A stretch of DNA of 64,000 bases from Planctomycetota bacterium (GCA_016795285.1 JAEUIC010000013.1:115655-179654), one strand, 5' to 3'. Positions 9,738 through 19,546 are shown, numbered from the stretch's first letter. Made by a program: numbers and translations. Notes: generated by a model from the sequence alone, not told the origin.

Positions 9738-12097
9738 CACGCGCCCGCCGGAGCGGCCGCGAGGTCGAGCACGCCCGGCTGGACGCGCTCGAGCGCGCGG
9801 CGCAGGCCGAGCAGCTCGGTGACCTTGCCTTGCAGCACGACCGACTCCGAGCCGCCGCTCGCGGAGCCCGGTTGGCGCACGCGGACCGCCTCGTAGACGA
9901 TGTCGGGAACCCCGTCGATGACGAGGCCGAAGTGGTGCCCTTCGAGGGCGTAGACCACCACGCGGACGTCGCCTTCGGCATGCGCCCACGACGGATCGCC
10001 CGCCGCATGCACCAGCGGCATGATCTCGCCGCGGTACTGCACCACCGGCGCGTCGCCGCCGAACTCGACCTGCTCGCGCTTGAACTCCTCGAGTCGCGCG
10101 GCGTCGGCCAGCGGCACCGCCATGCGGCGGCCGCCGGCCTGGAAGACGAGGAACGTGCTGGCCTCGACGAAGTCGGAAGCCGCGTCGTCGGCGTGCTTCT
10201 CGGCGATGCCGCGCTCCTGCAGCTTGGCGACCACGCCGCCCGCCTGGCCGACGCCGCAGACGTCGAGGATCAGCGCGACGCGGCCGTCGCCCATGATCGT
10301 GACGCCGGCGTAGACCTCGATGCTCTTCAGCATCTTGCAGAGCGGCTTGACCACGATCTCCTGCGTGTCGTGGATGCGGTCGACGACCAGCCCGAACTGG
10401 CGCTCCTCGGCCTGCAGCACCACGATGTTGAGGCACTCGCGCTTCTTGGCGAGGATCTGCTCGCGATCGGCCTCCTCGCCGGCCAGCAGCGCATCGAGGT
10501 CGACCAGCGGCAGGAGGTTGCCGCGCAGCCGGTAGACCGGCGTGCCCTGGATGCTCTCGATCGCGGTGGCGGCCTGCTCGCTGTCGACGCGGATCAGCTT
10601 GACCAGGTTCACCTGCGGGATGGCGAAGCAGCCGCCGCTCGAGACCACGACCAGCGCCGGGATGATCGCCAGCGTCGGCGGGATCTTGATGCGGACGGTC
10701 GCGCCCTTGCCGACCTGGCTCTTCAGCTCGATGTCGCCGCCGATCTTCTCGACGTTCGACTTGACGACGTCCATGCCGACGCCGCGGCCGGAGATGTTGG
10801 TCACCTTCTCGGCGGTCGAGAAGCCGGCGAGGAAGATCATGTTGATGGCGTCGCGATCGGAGAGCGCCGCGGCCTGCTCGGCCGTGAGGAGCCCCTTCTC
10901 GATCGCCTTCTTCTTGATGCGCTCGGGATCGATGCCGGCGCCGTCGTCGGAGATCTCGACGATCACCTGGCCGTTCTCGTGGAACGCGCGCAGCGTCACC
11001 ACTCCCTCGGCCGGCTTGCCCTTCGCCGTGCGCACCGCCGGCGTCTCGAGGCCGTGGTCGATCGAGTTGCGCACGAGATGGGTGAGCGGGTCCTTGATCG
11101 CCTCGACGATGGTGCGGTCGAGCTCGGTCTCCTTGCCCTCCATCTCGAGCCGCGCCTGCTTGCCGCAGATCACCGCGACGTCGCGCACGACGCGCGGGAA
11201 CTTGCTCCAGACGTTGCCGATCGGCTGCATGCGCGTCTTCATGACGCCTTCCTGCAGCTCGGAGGTGATCACGTTCAGGCGCTGCATGGTGGCGGTGAGG
11301 CCGGCATCGCCCTGGTTCGAGGTGAGCTGCAGGATCTGGTTGCGGGCCAGCACCAGCTCGCCGACCAGGTTCATGAGCTGGTCGATGAGGCCGACGTCGA
11401 CGCGCAGGCTCGTCTCGGTGACGGCGTGCTTCGCGCCGTCGCCGGCCGGCTCGTCGTTCGGCCGCTTCGCCTCGGCGGGCGTTGCATGCGCAGCGACTGG
11501 TGCGGGGGCGGGCGAGGCGGGAGCGGGCGGCGCGGCGGTGACCGGAGCAGCGACGGGAGTCGCGACCGGCGGCACCACGGCAGCGACCGGCGTCGGCGCT
11601 GGGGCCGGTGCGGGCGCGGCGGCGGGCGCGGCGGCCTTCGGTGCCGCAGTCGCCGCGGTCGCCGCGGTCGCCGCGGGGGCCGGCGCCGGCTTGCCGCCGG
11701 CGGTTGCGGTGCGCGCCTCGTTCAGCGCCGAGACCTGCGCCTTCAGCGCCTCGTAGCTCTCGTCGCCTTCCTGGCCGCTCGCCTCGATGCGGCCGAGGAT
11801 CTCGCGCACGGCATCGACCAGCTTGAGCAGCGCGGTGGTGAGCTCGCCGTCCAGCCGGAAGGCGCCGTCGCGCAGCTTCGAGAGCAGGCTCTCGCCGACG
11901 TGCGCCACCGCCTCGAGCTTCGAGAAGCCGAGGAAGCCGCAGGTCCCCTTGATCGTGTGGATCGAGCGGAAGATGCTGGCGAGGCGCTTGGGATCGCCGG
12001 GATCCTTCTCGAGCGCGACGAACTCCTGGTCGAGCCGGTCGAGGTTCTCCGCGCTCTCGACGAGGAACTCGCGGACGAGATCGTCCATCTCACCCAT
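9737..12097 (-). CDS. cheA: Chemotaxis histidine kinase CheA with two CheW-like domains
   Basis: 786 residues from the ATG at 12097, chosen because GGGAG sits 9 bases upstream; ATG 12088 is an alternative. The order is an Hpt domain with phosphoacceptor His47 ([14 protein letters not shown]), a low-complexity Ala/Pro linker (about 140-225) in place of a recognisable CheY-binding P2 domain, the dimerisation helix ([20 protein letters not shown]), an ATPase domain ([24 protein letters not shown]), a CheW-like domain, and a second, more divergent CheW-like domain at the C-terminus (about 640-770). Two CheW-like domains in one CheA are uncommon and may build a denser array. It is the first gene of the minus-strand operon and is divergent from mutM (98 bases apart). 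Confidence 0.94.
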   Translation of the reverse strand: MGEMDDLVREFLVESAENLDRLDQEFVALEKDPGDPKRLASIFRSIHTIKGTCGFLGFSKLEAVAHVGESLLSKLRDGAFRLDGELTTALLKLVDAVREILGRIEASGQEGDESYEALKAQVSALNEARTATAGGKPAPAPAATAATAATAAPKAAAPAAAPAPAPAPTPVAAVVPPVATPVAAPVTAAPPAPASPAPAPVAAHATPAEAKRPNDEPAGDGAKHAVTETSLRVDVGLIDQLMNLVGELVLARNQILQLTSNQGDAGLTATMQRLNVITSELQEGVMKTRMQPIGNVWSKFPRVVRDVAVICGKQARLEMEGKETELDRTIVEAIKDPLTHLVRNSIDHGLETPAVRTAKGKPAEGVVTLRAFHENGQVIVEISDDGAGIDPERIKKKAIEKGLLTAEQAAALSDRDAINMIFLAGFSTAEKVTNISGRGVGMDVVKSNVEKIGGDIELKSQVGKGATVRIKIPPTLAIIPALVVVSSGGCFAIPQVNLVKLIRVDSEQAATAIESIQGTPVYRLRGNLLPLVDLDALLAGEEADREQILAKKRECLNIVVLQAEERQFGLVVDRIHDTQEIVVKPLCKMLKSIEVYAGVTIMGDGRVALILDVCGVGQAGGVVAKLQERGIAEKHADDAASDFVEASTFLVFQAGGRRMAVPLADAARLEEFKREQVEFGGDAPVVQYRGEIMPLVHAAGDPSWAHAEGDVRVVVYALEGHHFGLVIDGVPDIVYEAVRVRQPGSASGGSESVVLQGKVTELLGLRRALERVQPGVLDLAAAPAGA

Positions 12098-12195
12098 TTC
12101 GCCATCTCCCAGCGCGCCGCCTCGGCATGGCATGGTGCGGTCGCGACGGGGGCGTCATCGACGGGTCGACGCGCACCACTGAAGGGGGGAGGGCT

Positions 12196-13026
12196 TTGCC
12201 TGAGTTGCCTGAGGTAGAGACCGCGCGGCGGGGAATCGCGCCCTTCGTGGCCGGCGCAACGCTCGCGCGCCTGCTGGTGCGCGAGCGGCGGCTGCGCTGG
12301 CCGCTGCCCGCCGGGCTCGAGGCGCGCGTCGCGCGGACCCGCATCCTCGGCGTCGAACGGCGCGCGAAGTACCTGCTCCTGCCCCTCGCGCGCGGCACAG
12401 CACCCGCCGGCACGCTGCTGCTCCACCTCGGCATGTCGGGCAGCCTGCGCGTCGTGCCCGCGACCACGCCGCCGCAGAAGCACGACCACCTCGACCTGGT
12501 GCTCGACAGCGGCCGCTGCCTGCGGCTGCGCGACCCGCGCCGCTTCGGCTGCCTGCTGCTGATCGAGGGCGATCCGCGCGCCCACCCGCTGCTGCACGAC
12601 CTCGGCCCCGAGCCGCTCGACGACGCCTTCGACGGCGCGCTGCTCGCCGAGCGCGCGCGCGGCCGCAGCGTCGCGGTGAAGAGCTTCCTGATGGACGGCG
12701 CCGTCGTGGTCGGCGTCGGCAACATCTACGCGAACGAGGCGCTCTGGCGCGCCGGCATCGATCCGCGCCGCGCCGCCGGCCGGGTGGCGCCCGCCCGCTT
12801 CGGCGCGCTCGCGAGCGCCGTCAAGGAGGTGCTGCACGAGGCGATCGCGAAGGGCGGCACCACGCTGCGCGACTTCGTGCAGGTCGACGGCGCCACCGGC
12901 TACTTCCGCGTCGAGCTCGCCGTCTACGACCGCGCCGGCGAGCCGTGCCCGCGCTGCACGACGCCGGTGCGCGTGGCGCGGATCGGCCAGCGCTCGACCT
13001 TCTTCTGCACGAGCTGCCAGCGCTGA
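12196..13026 (+). CDS. mutM: Formamidopyrimidine-DNA glycosylase (Fpg/MutM)
   Basis: 276 residues. The start is TTG at 12196, which gives L/M-PELPEVE so that Pro2 (the catalytic N-terminal nucleophile) and Glu3 are placed correctly. An excellent ribosome site (GGGGGAGGG) lies 5 bases upstream. An upstream ATG at 12127 in the same frame would bury the proline and is rejected. Other family marks are HLGMSGSLRV, RDPRRFG and GVGNIYANEALWRAGI. The C-terminal zinc finger has CPRC...CTSC spacing, with the DNA-contacting Arg (GQRSTFFC). It excises 8-oxoguanine and related lesions in base excision repair. Confidence 0.95.
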   Translation: MPELPEVETARRGIAPFVAGATLARLLVRERRLRWPLPAGLEARVARTRILGVERRAKYLLLPLARGTAPAGTLLLHLGMSGSLRVVPATTPPQKHDHLDLVLDSGRCLRLRDPRRFGCLLLIEGDPRAHPLLHDLGPEPLDDAFDGALLAERARGRSVAVKSFLMDGAVVVGVGNIYANEALWRAGIDPRRAAGRVAPARFGALASAVKEVLHEAIAKGGTTLRDFVQVDGATGYFRVELAVYDRAGEPCPRCTTPVRVARIGQRSTFFCTSCQR

Positions 13027-13047
13027 GAGGCGCGCGAGCGACCGCCG

Positions 13048-13053
13048 TATGAT
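13048..13053 (+). promoter_or_regulatory. Candidate -10 element (TATGAT)
   Basis: TATGAT followed by CC lies 60 bases before the protease ATG in the mutM-protease gap. Other upstream regions in this window carry TAnnnT followed by CC (for example 22482 and 3400), suggesting the housekeeping -10. No clear -35 is seen. Confidence 0.35.
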
Positions 13054-13113
13054 CCGCCGCCTTCGCGCGGCCGCAGCCCGGCGCCGCGCTCGCTCCCTCC
13101 TCGCGAGACTCCC

Positions 13114-14586
13114 ATGCTGTCGCTGCTGCTGCCGCTCGTCGTCGCCACCGCCACCGCCCTCCCGCTCGCAGCGCCGCCGGCGGCCGACCTGCGCGACTCG
13201 GTGGTGAAGATCCACGTGACGGTGCGCGCACCCGACGCGATCCGGCCGTGGAGCAAGCAGCAGCCCGCCGAGCAGTCGGGCTCGGGCGTGCTGCTCGCCG
13301 GCGGCCGCATCCTCACCAACGCCCACGTGGTGCGCTACTCGACGCAGGTGCGCGTGCAGCCGAACCAGTCGAGCGAGAAGCTGAACGCCAAGGTGCGCGC
13401 CATCTCGGTCGGCATGGACCTCGCGCTGCTCGAGCTCGACGAGCCCGACGCGCTCGCCGAGCGGCCGGTGGCGACGCTCGCCGCCGTGCGGCCCGCGGTG
13501 GGCGCCAAGGTCGCCGCCTTCGGCTTCCCGATCGGCGGCGACACGCTCTCGGTCACCGAAGGCTCGATCTCGCGCATCGAGTACGCCCCGTACAACGACG
13601 GCGAAGGGGGGCTGCGCATCCAGGTCGACGCCGCCATCAATCCGGGCAACAGCGGCGGCCCGGCGGCGGTCGGCGGCGAGGTGATCGGGCTCTGCTTCAG
13701 CGGCATCCGCGGCGCCGACAACATCGGCTACGTGATCCCGAACGAGGAGGTGACCGCCTTCCTCGCCGACGCGGAGGATGGCCGCGTCGACGGCAAGCCG
13801 CGCCTCGACCTGCGGCTGCAGACGCTCGAGAACCCGGCGCTGCGCGCGAAGCTCGCGTTGGACAAGGCGACCACCGGGCTGCTGCTGACCGGCGCGCCGG
13901 CGCCCTCGCTCGCAGCCGTGCTCGAGCCGTGGGATCTGCTGGCGAAGATCGGGCCGCACGCGATCGACAACGACGGCATGGTCGCGGGCGCCGACGGCCT
14001 GCGCCTCTCGTGGCAGTACTGGATCGCGCCGCTCGCCAAGGAGGGCAAGGTGGCGGCGACCATCGTCCGCCGCGGCCAGCCGCTCGAGGTGGCGCTGCCG
14101 GTCGCGCCGCAGGGCGTGGAGCTGCTGCCGCCGCTGCAGAACCGCTACCCGAGCTACTTCGTCTGGGGACCGTGCGCCTTCTCGCCGGTCTACGCCGACT
14201 ACGCGGCCGGCATCGTGCGCGGCGTGCTCGGCACCAAGCATCCGCTCGTCGAGCGGCTCGGCGACGACGTCGCGTTCGCGGGCGAGCAGCTGGTGATGCT
14301 CTGCTCGCCGCTCCTCCCCCACCAGCTCTCGAAGGGCTACGACGCCGGGCCGTTCAGCGTGGTCGGCAGCGTGAACGGCATCGCCGTGAAGAACCTCGCC
14401 CACCTCGTCGAACTGCTGCGCGACTGCACCGACGACTACGTCGTGATCGAGTTCGCCGACCACGGCACCGAGACGCTCGTCTTCAAGCGCGCGGAGGTGG
14501 CCGCGGCGCAGGACGAGATCCTCGAGGACAACGGCATCCGCAACCCGTGCTCGGCCGACCTCGAGAAGGTCTGGAAGAAGGAGTGA
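13114..14586 (+). CDS. Secreted trypsin-like serine protease (Deg/HtrA type)
   Basis: 490 residues with an N-terminal signal peptide (about 1-20, LSLLLPLVVATATALPLAA). The protease domain shows the full triad: His71 (LTNAHVV), Asp102 (GMDLALLELD) and Ser180 (NPGNSGGP). The region after about 240 is long and not a plain PDZ pair; it ends in a segment (VGSVNGIAVKNLAHLVELL) that resembles the second PDZ-like domain of plant Deg9-type proteases. It probably cleaves misfolded or regulatory proteins outside the cytoplasm. It is followed by a DUF6624 protein after 2 bases, so the two are likely cotranscribed. Confidence 0.87.
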   Translation: MLSLLLPLVVATATALPLAAPPAADLRDSVVKIHVTVRAPDAIRPWSKQQPAEQSGSGVLLAGGRILTNAHVVRYSTQVRVQPNQSSEKLNAKVRAISVGMDLALLELDEPDALAERPVATLAAVRPAVGAKVAAFGFPIGGDTLSVTEGSISRIEYAPYNDGEGGLRIQVDAAINPGNSGGPAAVGGEVIGLCFSGIRGADNIGYVIPNEEVTAFLADAEDGRVDGKPRLDLRLQTLENPALRAKLALDKATTGLLLTGAPAPSLAAVLEPWDLLAKIGPHAIDNDGMVAGADGLRLSWQYWIAPLAKEGKVAATIVRRGQPLEVALPVAPQGVELLPPLQNRYPSYFVWGPCAFSPVYADYAAGIVRGVLGTKHPLVERLGDDVAFAGEQLVMLCSPLLPHQLSKGYDAGPFSVVGSVNGIAVKNLAHLVELLRDCTDDYVVIEFADHGTETLVFKRAEVAAAQDEILEDNGIRNPCSADLEKVWKKE

Positions 14587-14588
14587 GC

Positions 14589-15608
14589 ATGGCGCGCGCG
14601 GTGCGATGCGGAGGGGTGGCGCTGCGACGTGCGGCGCTCGGCGCCGCGTGGGTGCTGGCCGGGATGGCGCTCGCGTCCGCGGCGCAGGAGCCACCGCCCG
14701 CCGCAGCACCGACGGCGCCTGCAGCCCCCGCGCTGCCCGCGCGCGCGCCGTCGCTGCCGCCCGAGGAGTTCGCCGGCTGCTGGCAGGATGTCGCGGCGGA
14801 GGGCCACTTCCTGCTGCTCGAAGCCGATCGCGTCCGCGAGCTCCACCCGTTCGACGGCGCCCCGCCGATCCTCCAGTTCGCGCGCGCCCTCTACGACCTC
14901 GACCACGTGGTGCGGATCACCTGGGGGCGGCGCATCCGCAGCGAGCTCGACTTCGACGGCGAGCTGCTGCGGGTCACCACCGGCGAGCGCGCCGACCGCT
15001 ACCGGCGCGTCGCCGCCGCCGCGCAGCCGGCCGCGCTCGAGGTCGCCCCGCTGCCGCTCGGGAGCGCCGCGCCGCTGCCGGCCCCGCGGCTCGCCGCGCT
15101 GCAGGCGGAATTCGCGAAGCGCCGCGAGATCGACCAGGCGGTGCGCACCGATGCGGCGCGCCATGCGGAGATGGAGGCGGTCGATCGCGACAACACCGCG
15201 TGGCTCGCCGCGCTGGTGCAGGAGATCGGCTGGATCGACGTCGAGCGGTTCGGCGCCGAGGCGGCGGGCGCGGCGTTCCTGATCGTGCAGCACAGCGGCG
15301 ACCTGCCGCTGATGAGCGCCGCGCTGCCCGCGATCGAGCGCGACGTGCGCCAGCACGGCCTCGACGGCCAGAACTACGCGCTCCTCTTCGATCGGCTGCA
15401 GGTGAACCTCGGCCGCCGCCAGCGCTACGGCTCGCAGCTCGGCAGCGACGAGCAGGGGCGGCTGATCGTGATCGGCCTCGAAGCGCGCGATCGGGTCGAC
15501 GCGTGGCGCAAGGAGCTGCGCATGCCGCCGCTCGCGCAGTACCTCGACTTCTTCCGCAAGGGGACGCCGCCGAAGGTGGTCCTCTTCGAGGACGACCTGC
15601 CGGAGTGA
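14589..15608 (+). CDS. Exported protein with DUF6624 domain
   Basis: 339 residues. The ATG at 14589 is 2 bases after the protease stop, with GGAGTGAG as ribosome site. There is a signal peptide (about 1-33, ending ASAAQE), then an Ala/Pro spacer. Residues about 45-140 form a small beta-rich domain (FAGCWQDVAAEGHFLLLEAD). The C-terminal part (about 190-330) carries the DUF6624 pattern: DRDNTAWLAALVQEIGW, GAAFLIVQHSGDLPLM and the final GRRQRYGSQL. The function of DUF6624 is unknown. Tight linkage to the protease suggests a shared process outside the cytoplasm. Confidence 0.7.
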   Translation: MARAVRCGGVALRRAALGAAWVLAGMALASAAQEPPPAAAPTAPAAPALPARAPSLPPEEFAGCWQDVAAEGHFLLLEADRVRELHPFDGAPPILQFARALYDLDHVVRITWGRRIRSELDFDGELLRVTTGERADRYRRVAAAAQPAALEVAPLPLGSAAPLPAPRLAALQAEFAKRREIDQAVRTDAARHAEMEAVDRDNTAWLAALVQEIGWIDVERFGAEAAGAAFLIVQHSGDLPLMSAALPAIERDVRQHGLDGQNYALLFDRLQVNLGRRQRYGSQLGSDEQGRLIVIGLEARDRVDAWRKELRMPPLAQYLDFFRKGTPPKVVLFEDDLPE

Positions 15609-15615
15609 CCCGCGC

Positions 15616-16437
15616 GTGCGCGTCGTCTCGCTCAACTGCAGCAACACGGAGATCGTCGCGGCGCTGCGCCTCGAGCACCACCTCGTCGGCGTCGACGACG
15701 ACTCCGACTTCCCGGCCGAGCTGGTCGCCCGCCTGCCGCGCGTCGGCCGCGACCTCGACGTCGACGTGGCGAAGGTGAGCGCGCTCGCGCCCGACCTGGT
15801 GCTGGCCTCCGACACGGTGCCGGGCCACGACCGCGTGATCGCGCGCCTCTCCGCTGCCGGCTTGCCGACCTACGCGCCCGAGACGATCACGCTGGCCGAC
15901 GTGGCGACCGACCTGCGCGAGATCGCGCGCCGCATGGGCGAGCCGGCGCGCGGCGCGGCGCTGGCCGCCGCGTTCGAGGCGACGCTGGCCGAAGCGCGCG
16001 CTCGCACCGAGCGGGAGCGCGCGGCGGGACTGCCGACGCCGCGCGTGCTGCTCGAGTGGTGGCCGAAGCCGGTCATCGTGCCGGGCGCGCGGAGCTGGGT
16101 GACCGAGCTGATCGAGCTCGCGGGCGGCACCAATCCGTTCGGCGACGAGCCGGTGAAGAGCCGGCCGGTGCGCGACGACGAGGTGGTGGCGCGCGCGCCC
16201 GACGCGGCGGTGATCTGCTGGTGCGGCGTGAAGCCGGAGAAGTACCGCACCGACGTCGTGACCGGCCGCGCGGCTTGGGCGGCGACGCCGGCGCTGCGGC
16301 GCGGCGCGGTGCACGCGATCCCCGAGGCGTTCCTCGGCCGGCCCGGTCCGCGCCTGCTCGAGGGGCTCGCAGCGCTGCGGGGCGTGGTCGAGGCGGCGCG
16401 CGGCGCGATCGCGCTCGAACGCGCGGGAGGGCGCTGA
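15616..16437 (+). CDS. BtuF-like periplasmic-binding-fold protein without signal peptide
   Basis: 273 residues from a GTG at 15616. The two-lobed fold of cobalamin/iron-siderophore binding proteins is recognisable: RVVSLNCSNTEIVAALRLEH, the lobe-1 motif VSALAPDLVLASDT, a long spine helix (LREIARRMGE...) and the lobe-2 segment WVTELIELAGGTNPFGD. It starts directly with the first beta-strand and lacks a signal peptide or lipobox, so it should be cytoplasmic. No ABC permease or ATPase lies nearby. It may bind a corrinoid or metal complex in the cytoplasm. The neighbouring methyltransferase-like gene starts 3 bases after its stop. Confidence 0.75.
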   Translation: MRVVSLNCSNTEIVAALRLEHHLVGVDDDSDFPAELVARLPRVGRDLDVDVAKVSALAPDLVLASDTVPGHDRVIARLSAAGLPTYAPETITLADVATDLREIARRMGEPARGAALAAAFEATLAEARARTERERAAGLPTPRVLLEWWPKPVIVPGARSWVTELIELAGGTNPFGDEPVKSRPVRDDEVVARAPDAAVICWCGVKPEKYRTDVVTGRAAWAATPALRRGAVHAIPEAFLGRPGPRLLEGLAALRGVVEAARGAIALERAGGR

Positions 16438-16439
16438 GC

Positions 16440-17051
16440 GTGGCGCTGCACGACGTCTCGTGGCGGCCGAGCGCGACGCCGCTCGATCGGGCCAGCGCGG
16501 CGTTCCTCGCCGACGCGGAGGCGCGCATCGACGCCTTCTTCGAGGAGCGCTGGCAGGAGCCGATCGTCGGCTTCGTGCCGAGCGACTTCGCGCGGCTGTG
16601 GCCGGTGCTCGCCGCGGTGCGGGAGCAGGAGCTCGCGCCGGGCGACCGCTTCTGCGAGTGGGGTTGCGGCTTCGCGGTGGTGGCGGGACTCGCGGCGCGG
16701 CTCGGCTTCGCGGCGCACGGCATCGAGATCGAGCGCGACCTCGTCGAGGCGGCGCGGCCGCTGCTCGCGGCGCACGCGCTCGACGTCGCCCTCGCCTGCG
16801 GCAGCTTCATCCCGCCGGGCGGCGAGCGGCTCGCGCAGATCAAGGCGGAGATGGCGTGGCTCGTCACCGACGGTCCCGACGGCCACGCGCTGCTGCAGCG
16901 CGAGCCCGACGACTGGGACGTCGTCTTCGCCTATCCGTGGCCCGGCGAGGAGCACGTGATCGAGCGCCTCTTCGACCGCTACGCGCGGACCGGCGCGCTG
17001 CTGATCACCTGGCGGACGGAGAAGGGCGCGCGGGTGCAGAAGAAGCGCTGA
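16440..17051 (+). CDS. Class I SAM-dependent methyltransferase-like protein
   Basis: 203 residues from a GTG at 16440, 3 bases after the binding-protein stop, so probably one transcript. The Rossmann SAM site is seen as FCEWGCGFAVVAGLAARLGF followed by the acidic strand end GIEIERD. A second motif, WDVVFAYPWPGEE, sits where the catalytic loop is expected. The substrate is unknown. The glycine-rich motif resembles small protein-lysine methyltransferases, but this is weak. It ends 5 bases from the convergent DUF3943 gene. Confidence 0.65.
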   Translation: MALHDVSWRPSATPLDRASAAFLADAEARIDAFFEERWQEPIVGFVPSDFARLWPVLAAVREQELAPGDRFCEWGCGFAVVAGLAARLGFAAHGIEIERDLVEAARPLLAAHALDVALACGSFIPPGGERLAQIKAEMAWLVTDGPDGHALLQREPDDWDVVFAYPWPGEEHVIERLFDRYARTGALLITWRTEKGARVQKKR

Positions 17052-17055
17052 ACCG

Positions 17056-18552
17056 CTAGCGGGTGCCCGCGAGGCCGGAGCCGTGGTTGCCGAGCAGGTA
17101 GCTGTAGACGAGGCTCGTCGTCTGCACGGTCTGGTGGCGCTGCAGCGTGCCGGCGTCGGGGACGTCGCGACGCGAGAGGTCGTACTGGAGGCCGAGCGCG
17201 TGGCGCTCGTGGAGGCGCACGGTCAGCGACGCCTGCTCGCGCAGGATGTTCTCGCTGCGGCCGCTGCCGCTGCTGCCGGCGCCGCTCACCCAGTAGTCGC
17301 GCGCCGAGACGTCGAGCATCACGCGCTCGCCGAAGAGCAGCCGCGCGCCGAGGATCGCTTGCGGCGTGATCCCGTAGTGGTACTCGCGGTCGATCGCAGC
17401 GTCGGCGGTGCGCCCCGCCGCGCCGTACCCGACGCCGCCGAGCAGGTTGCCCTGCAGCGCGATGTCCCGGGTCAACCACCACTGCATCGTCGAGCCGAGC
17501 GAGAGCGCCGTCGTCGAGAGCTGGAAGAGCTGCGGCGAGAGGTAGCAGTAGGTGCCGTAGAGGCCGGCGACCCCGGCCAGCGAGCCGCTGCCGTACCCGC
17601 GCCCCCACAGCAGCCCGCGGACGAAGGCGTTCTCGACGAACGCGTCGCTGCTCGACGTCAACGTGCCTTCGAAGTGGAACAGGTCGAACGGCTCGGACCA
17701 GCGCTCGCCGGAGCGGCCGGGCAGGCCGTAGTCCATCTCGAAGTTGCCGACCGCGTGGTTGCGGTTCACCTCGCTCGACTGGCCGCCGCGCGACACGTTG
17801 GTGGCGAGGCTGCCGCCGATGCCGACCCGCGCGAAGACCGGCCGGTCGCGGCGATCGAAGCGCTGCTTGAAGCGGTCGCCGAAGGCGTAGCGGTTCACCG
17901 CGGTCGGCGGGCTGACGACCGCGACCGCCCCCTCGCGCCAGCCGTCGGGCTCGCCCTCCCCTTCGAGGATCCAGCCGGCCACCCGGAAGAACGCCTCGCC
18001 GAGGAACGCGCCGCCGAAGCTGGTCGAGATCTGGTCGTTCAGCGACGGCGGCACCGTCTCGCCGGCCACCTCCCACAACGCGCTGCCAAGGAACGTGTAG
18101 CCGGCCGACTCCCAGAAGTTGAGGCCGGCCGACCGCGCGAAGCCGAAGTAGATCGACCCGGCGTAGGGGTGCCAGAGCTGGTTGACGTCGAACGGGTCGC
18201 GATCGATGACCCAGCCGTGGTGGAGGTTGTCGGCGATCGACGAGGCGTCGCTGCCGTACTCGTCCTCGTCGATGAAGCGGCGATTGAACTGATTGAGCAG
18301 CAACTCGAAGGTGACGATCTCGATGGCCGGGATCACGTAGCTCTTCTCGAGCTCGGACCCGAGGTCGAGCTCGAATCGCGAGCGAGCGGCGAGGGTCGCG
18401 GCGTCGAGGAGCGGCGCGGGCGCCTCCGGCCGATCGGCTGCCGGCTCCGCGATCGGCGGCACCGCCGCGATCTGCTGGGCGCGCGCCGGGTGGGCGCGCA
18501 ACGTGCTGCAGGCGACGGTCGCCACGATCGTCAGGAGCGTCGAGCGGAACAT
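17056..18552 (-). CDS. DUF3943 outer-membrane-associated protein
   Basis: 498 residues from ATG 18552 with a signal peptide (STLLTIVATVACSTLRAHPARAQ). The middle (about 65-200) has the DUF3943 pattern of helical segments with conserved aromatics: LNQFNRRF, NLHHGWVIDRDPFDVNQLWHPY, FLGSALWEVAGE and GGAFLGEAFFR. The C-terminal 250 residues alternate hydrophobic and polar residues as in outer-membrane beta-strands. DUF3943 is of unknown function, thought to be envelope-associated. The gene is divergent from the PAP2 lipoprotein (88 bases between starts), so the two may share a regulatory region. Confidence 0.8.
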   Translation of the reverse strand: MFRSTLLTIVATVACSTLRAHPARAQQIAAVPPIAEPAADRPEAPAPLLDAATLAARSRFELDLGSELEKSYVIPAIEIVTFELLLNQFNRRFIDEDEYGSDASSIADNLHHGWVIDRDPFDVNQLWHPYAGSIYFGFARSAGLNFWESAGYTFLGSALWEVAGETVPPSLNDQISTSFGGAFLGEAFFRVAGWILEGEGEPDGWREGAVAVVSPPTAVNRYAFGDRFKQRFDRRDRPVFARVGIGGSLATNVSRGGQSSEVNRNHAVGNFEMDYGLPGRSGERWSEPFDLFHFEGTLTSSSDAFVENAFVRGLLWGRGYGSGSLAGVAGLYGTYCYLSPQLFQLSTTALSLGSTMQWWLTRDIALQGNLLGGVGYGAAGRTADAAIDREYHYGITPQAILGARLLFGERVMLDVSARDYWVSGAGSSGSGRSENILREQASLTVRLHERHALGLQYDLSRRDVPDAGTLQRHQTVQTTSLVYSYLLGNHGSGLAGTR

Positions 18553-18640
18553 CGACAAGGCTCCCGAGGAAGGATCGGCACCGGCCGGCCGCGACGAGGC
18601 GCGCGTTCGAGGCGCGACGCGGACGGATCGCGCCGCAGGG

Positions 18641-19546
18641 ATGCACACACGGCATGCCAAGCAAGCTCGCCGCGCCGCCGCACGCCGGCGGCTTCGCACC
18701 GTCGCGCGCCGGCTCGGTCGTTTGTGCAACCGACACGAGCGGCAGCGGCCGCTCGCCCGTTGCGCGCTCCGCTTGGCGACCGCCGCCTTCCTCCTGCTCG
18801 GCGGCTGCATCACCGCCTCCGACGAGAGCCGCCTCGGCCGCCACGCCTCCGTCGATCGCTGGGCGCATGCGCTGGCGCAGCAGGTCGGCGACCCGGTGCG
18901 CCTCGTCCCGCAGGCGACGATGCTGGTCGCGGCGCCGCTCCTGTTCGCCTACGACCGCGAGCTCTCGCGGCGCTCGGTCGCCCATCCGCAGTTCACCCAC
19001 GGCGACACGGCGCGCGGCGATGCCGCCGCCGTCGCGCTCGGTGCCGTCGCCGCCGGCCTCGGCGCGGCCGCCTGGATCGACGGCGACGAGGGCCGCTCGG
19101 TCGAGGTGCTGGCCGAGTCGCTCGCGGCGACGATGGGCGCGACCGGGCTCCTCAAGCTCGCCGTCCCGCGCGGGCGACCGTCCGGCGCCTCCCACGCCTC
19201 GTTCCCGTCGGGCCACTCCGCGCTGTCGTTCTGCACCGCGACCTTCGTCGCCCGCACGACGTGGGACGCGAGCGACGCGTGGTGGCGCGGCGTCGGCTAC
19301 CTCGCCTACGCGCCCGCCGCCTACATCGGCGCCAGCCGGATCGAGGGCCAGCAGCACTTCCCGACCGACGTCGTCTTCGGCGCCTTCCTCGGCGTCGCGA
19401 TGACGCAGTGGGTCTACGACGCGCACGTCGGCGATCGCGCGACCGGCCGCGACGGCATCCACGAGCGGTCGCCGGCGCCGCGCAGCGGCTTCGCGCCGCA
19501 GATCAGCGGCGACTCGATCGGCCTCGCTTGGTTCGTGCGGATCTGA
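18641..19546 (+). CDS. PAP2-family phosphatase lipoprotein
   Basis: 301 residues from ATG 18641 (GCAGGG upstream). A long basic N-terminus leads to a hydrophobic stretch ending in a lipobox (FLLLGGC), so it is a lipid-anchored envelope protein. All three PAP2 motifs are seen: K-x6-RP (KLAVPRGRP), PSGH (ASFPSGHSA) and SR-x5-H-x3-D (SRIEGQQHFPTD). Type-2 phosphatidic acid phosphatases remove phosphate from lipid or polyprenyl phosphates. The basic N-terminus is longer than usual for a lipoprotein signal, so a later start is possible, although none has a good ribosome site. It is convergent with the FG-GAP gene (6 bases apart). Confidence 0.82.
   Translation: MHTRHAKQARRAAARRRLRTVARRLGRLCNRHERQRPLARCALRLATAAFLLLGGCITASDESRLGRHASVDRWAHALAQQVGDPVRLVPQATMLVAAPLLFAYDRELSRRSVAHPQFTHGDTARGDAAAVALGAVAAGLGAAAWIDGDEGRSVEVLAESLAATMGATGLLKLAVPRGRPSGASHASFPSGHSALSFCTATFVARTTWDASDAWWRGVGYLAYAPAAYIGASRIEGQQHFPTDVVFGAFLGVAMTQWVYDAHVGDRATGRDGIHERSPAPRSGFAPQISGDSIGLAWFVRI

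Noticed and set aside
12127..12195. Upstream ATG start for mutM
   Set aside because: It would add 23 residues before the catalytic Pro2 and has no ribosome site; the TTG at 12196 has both.
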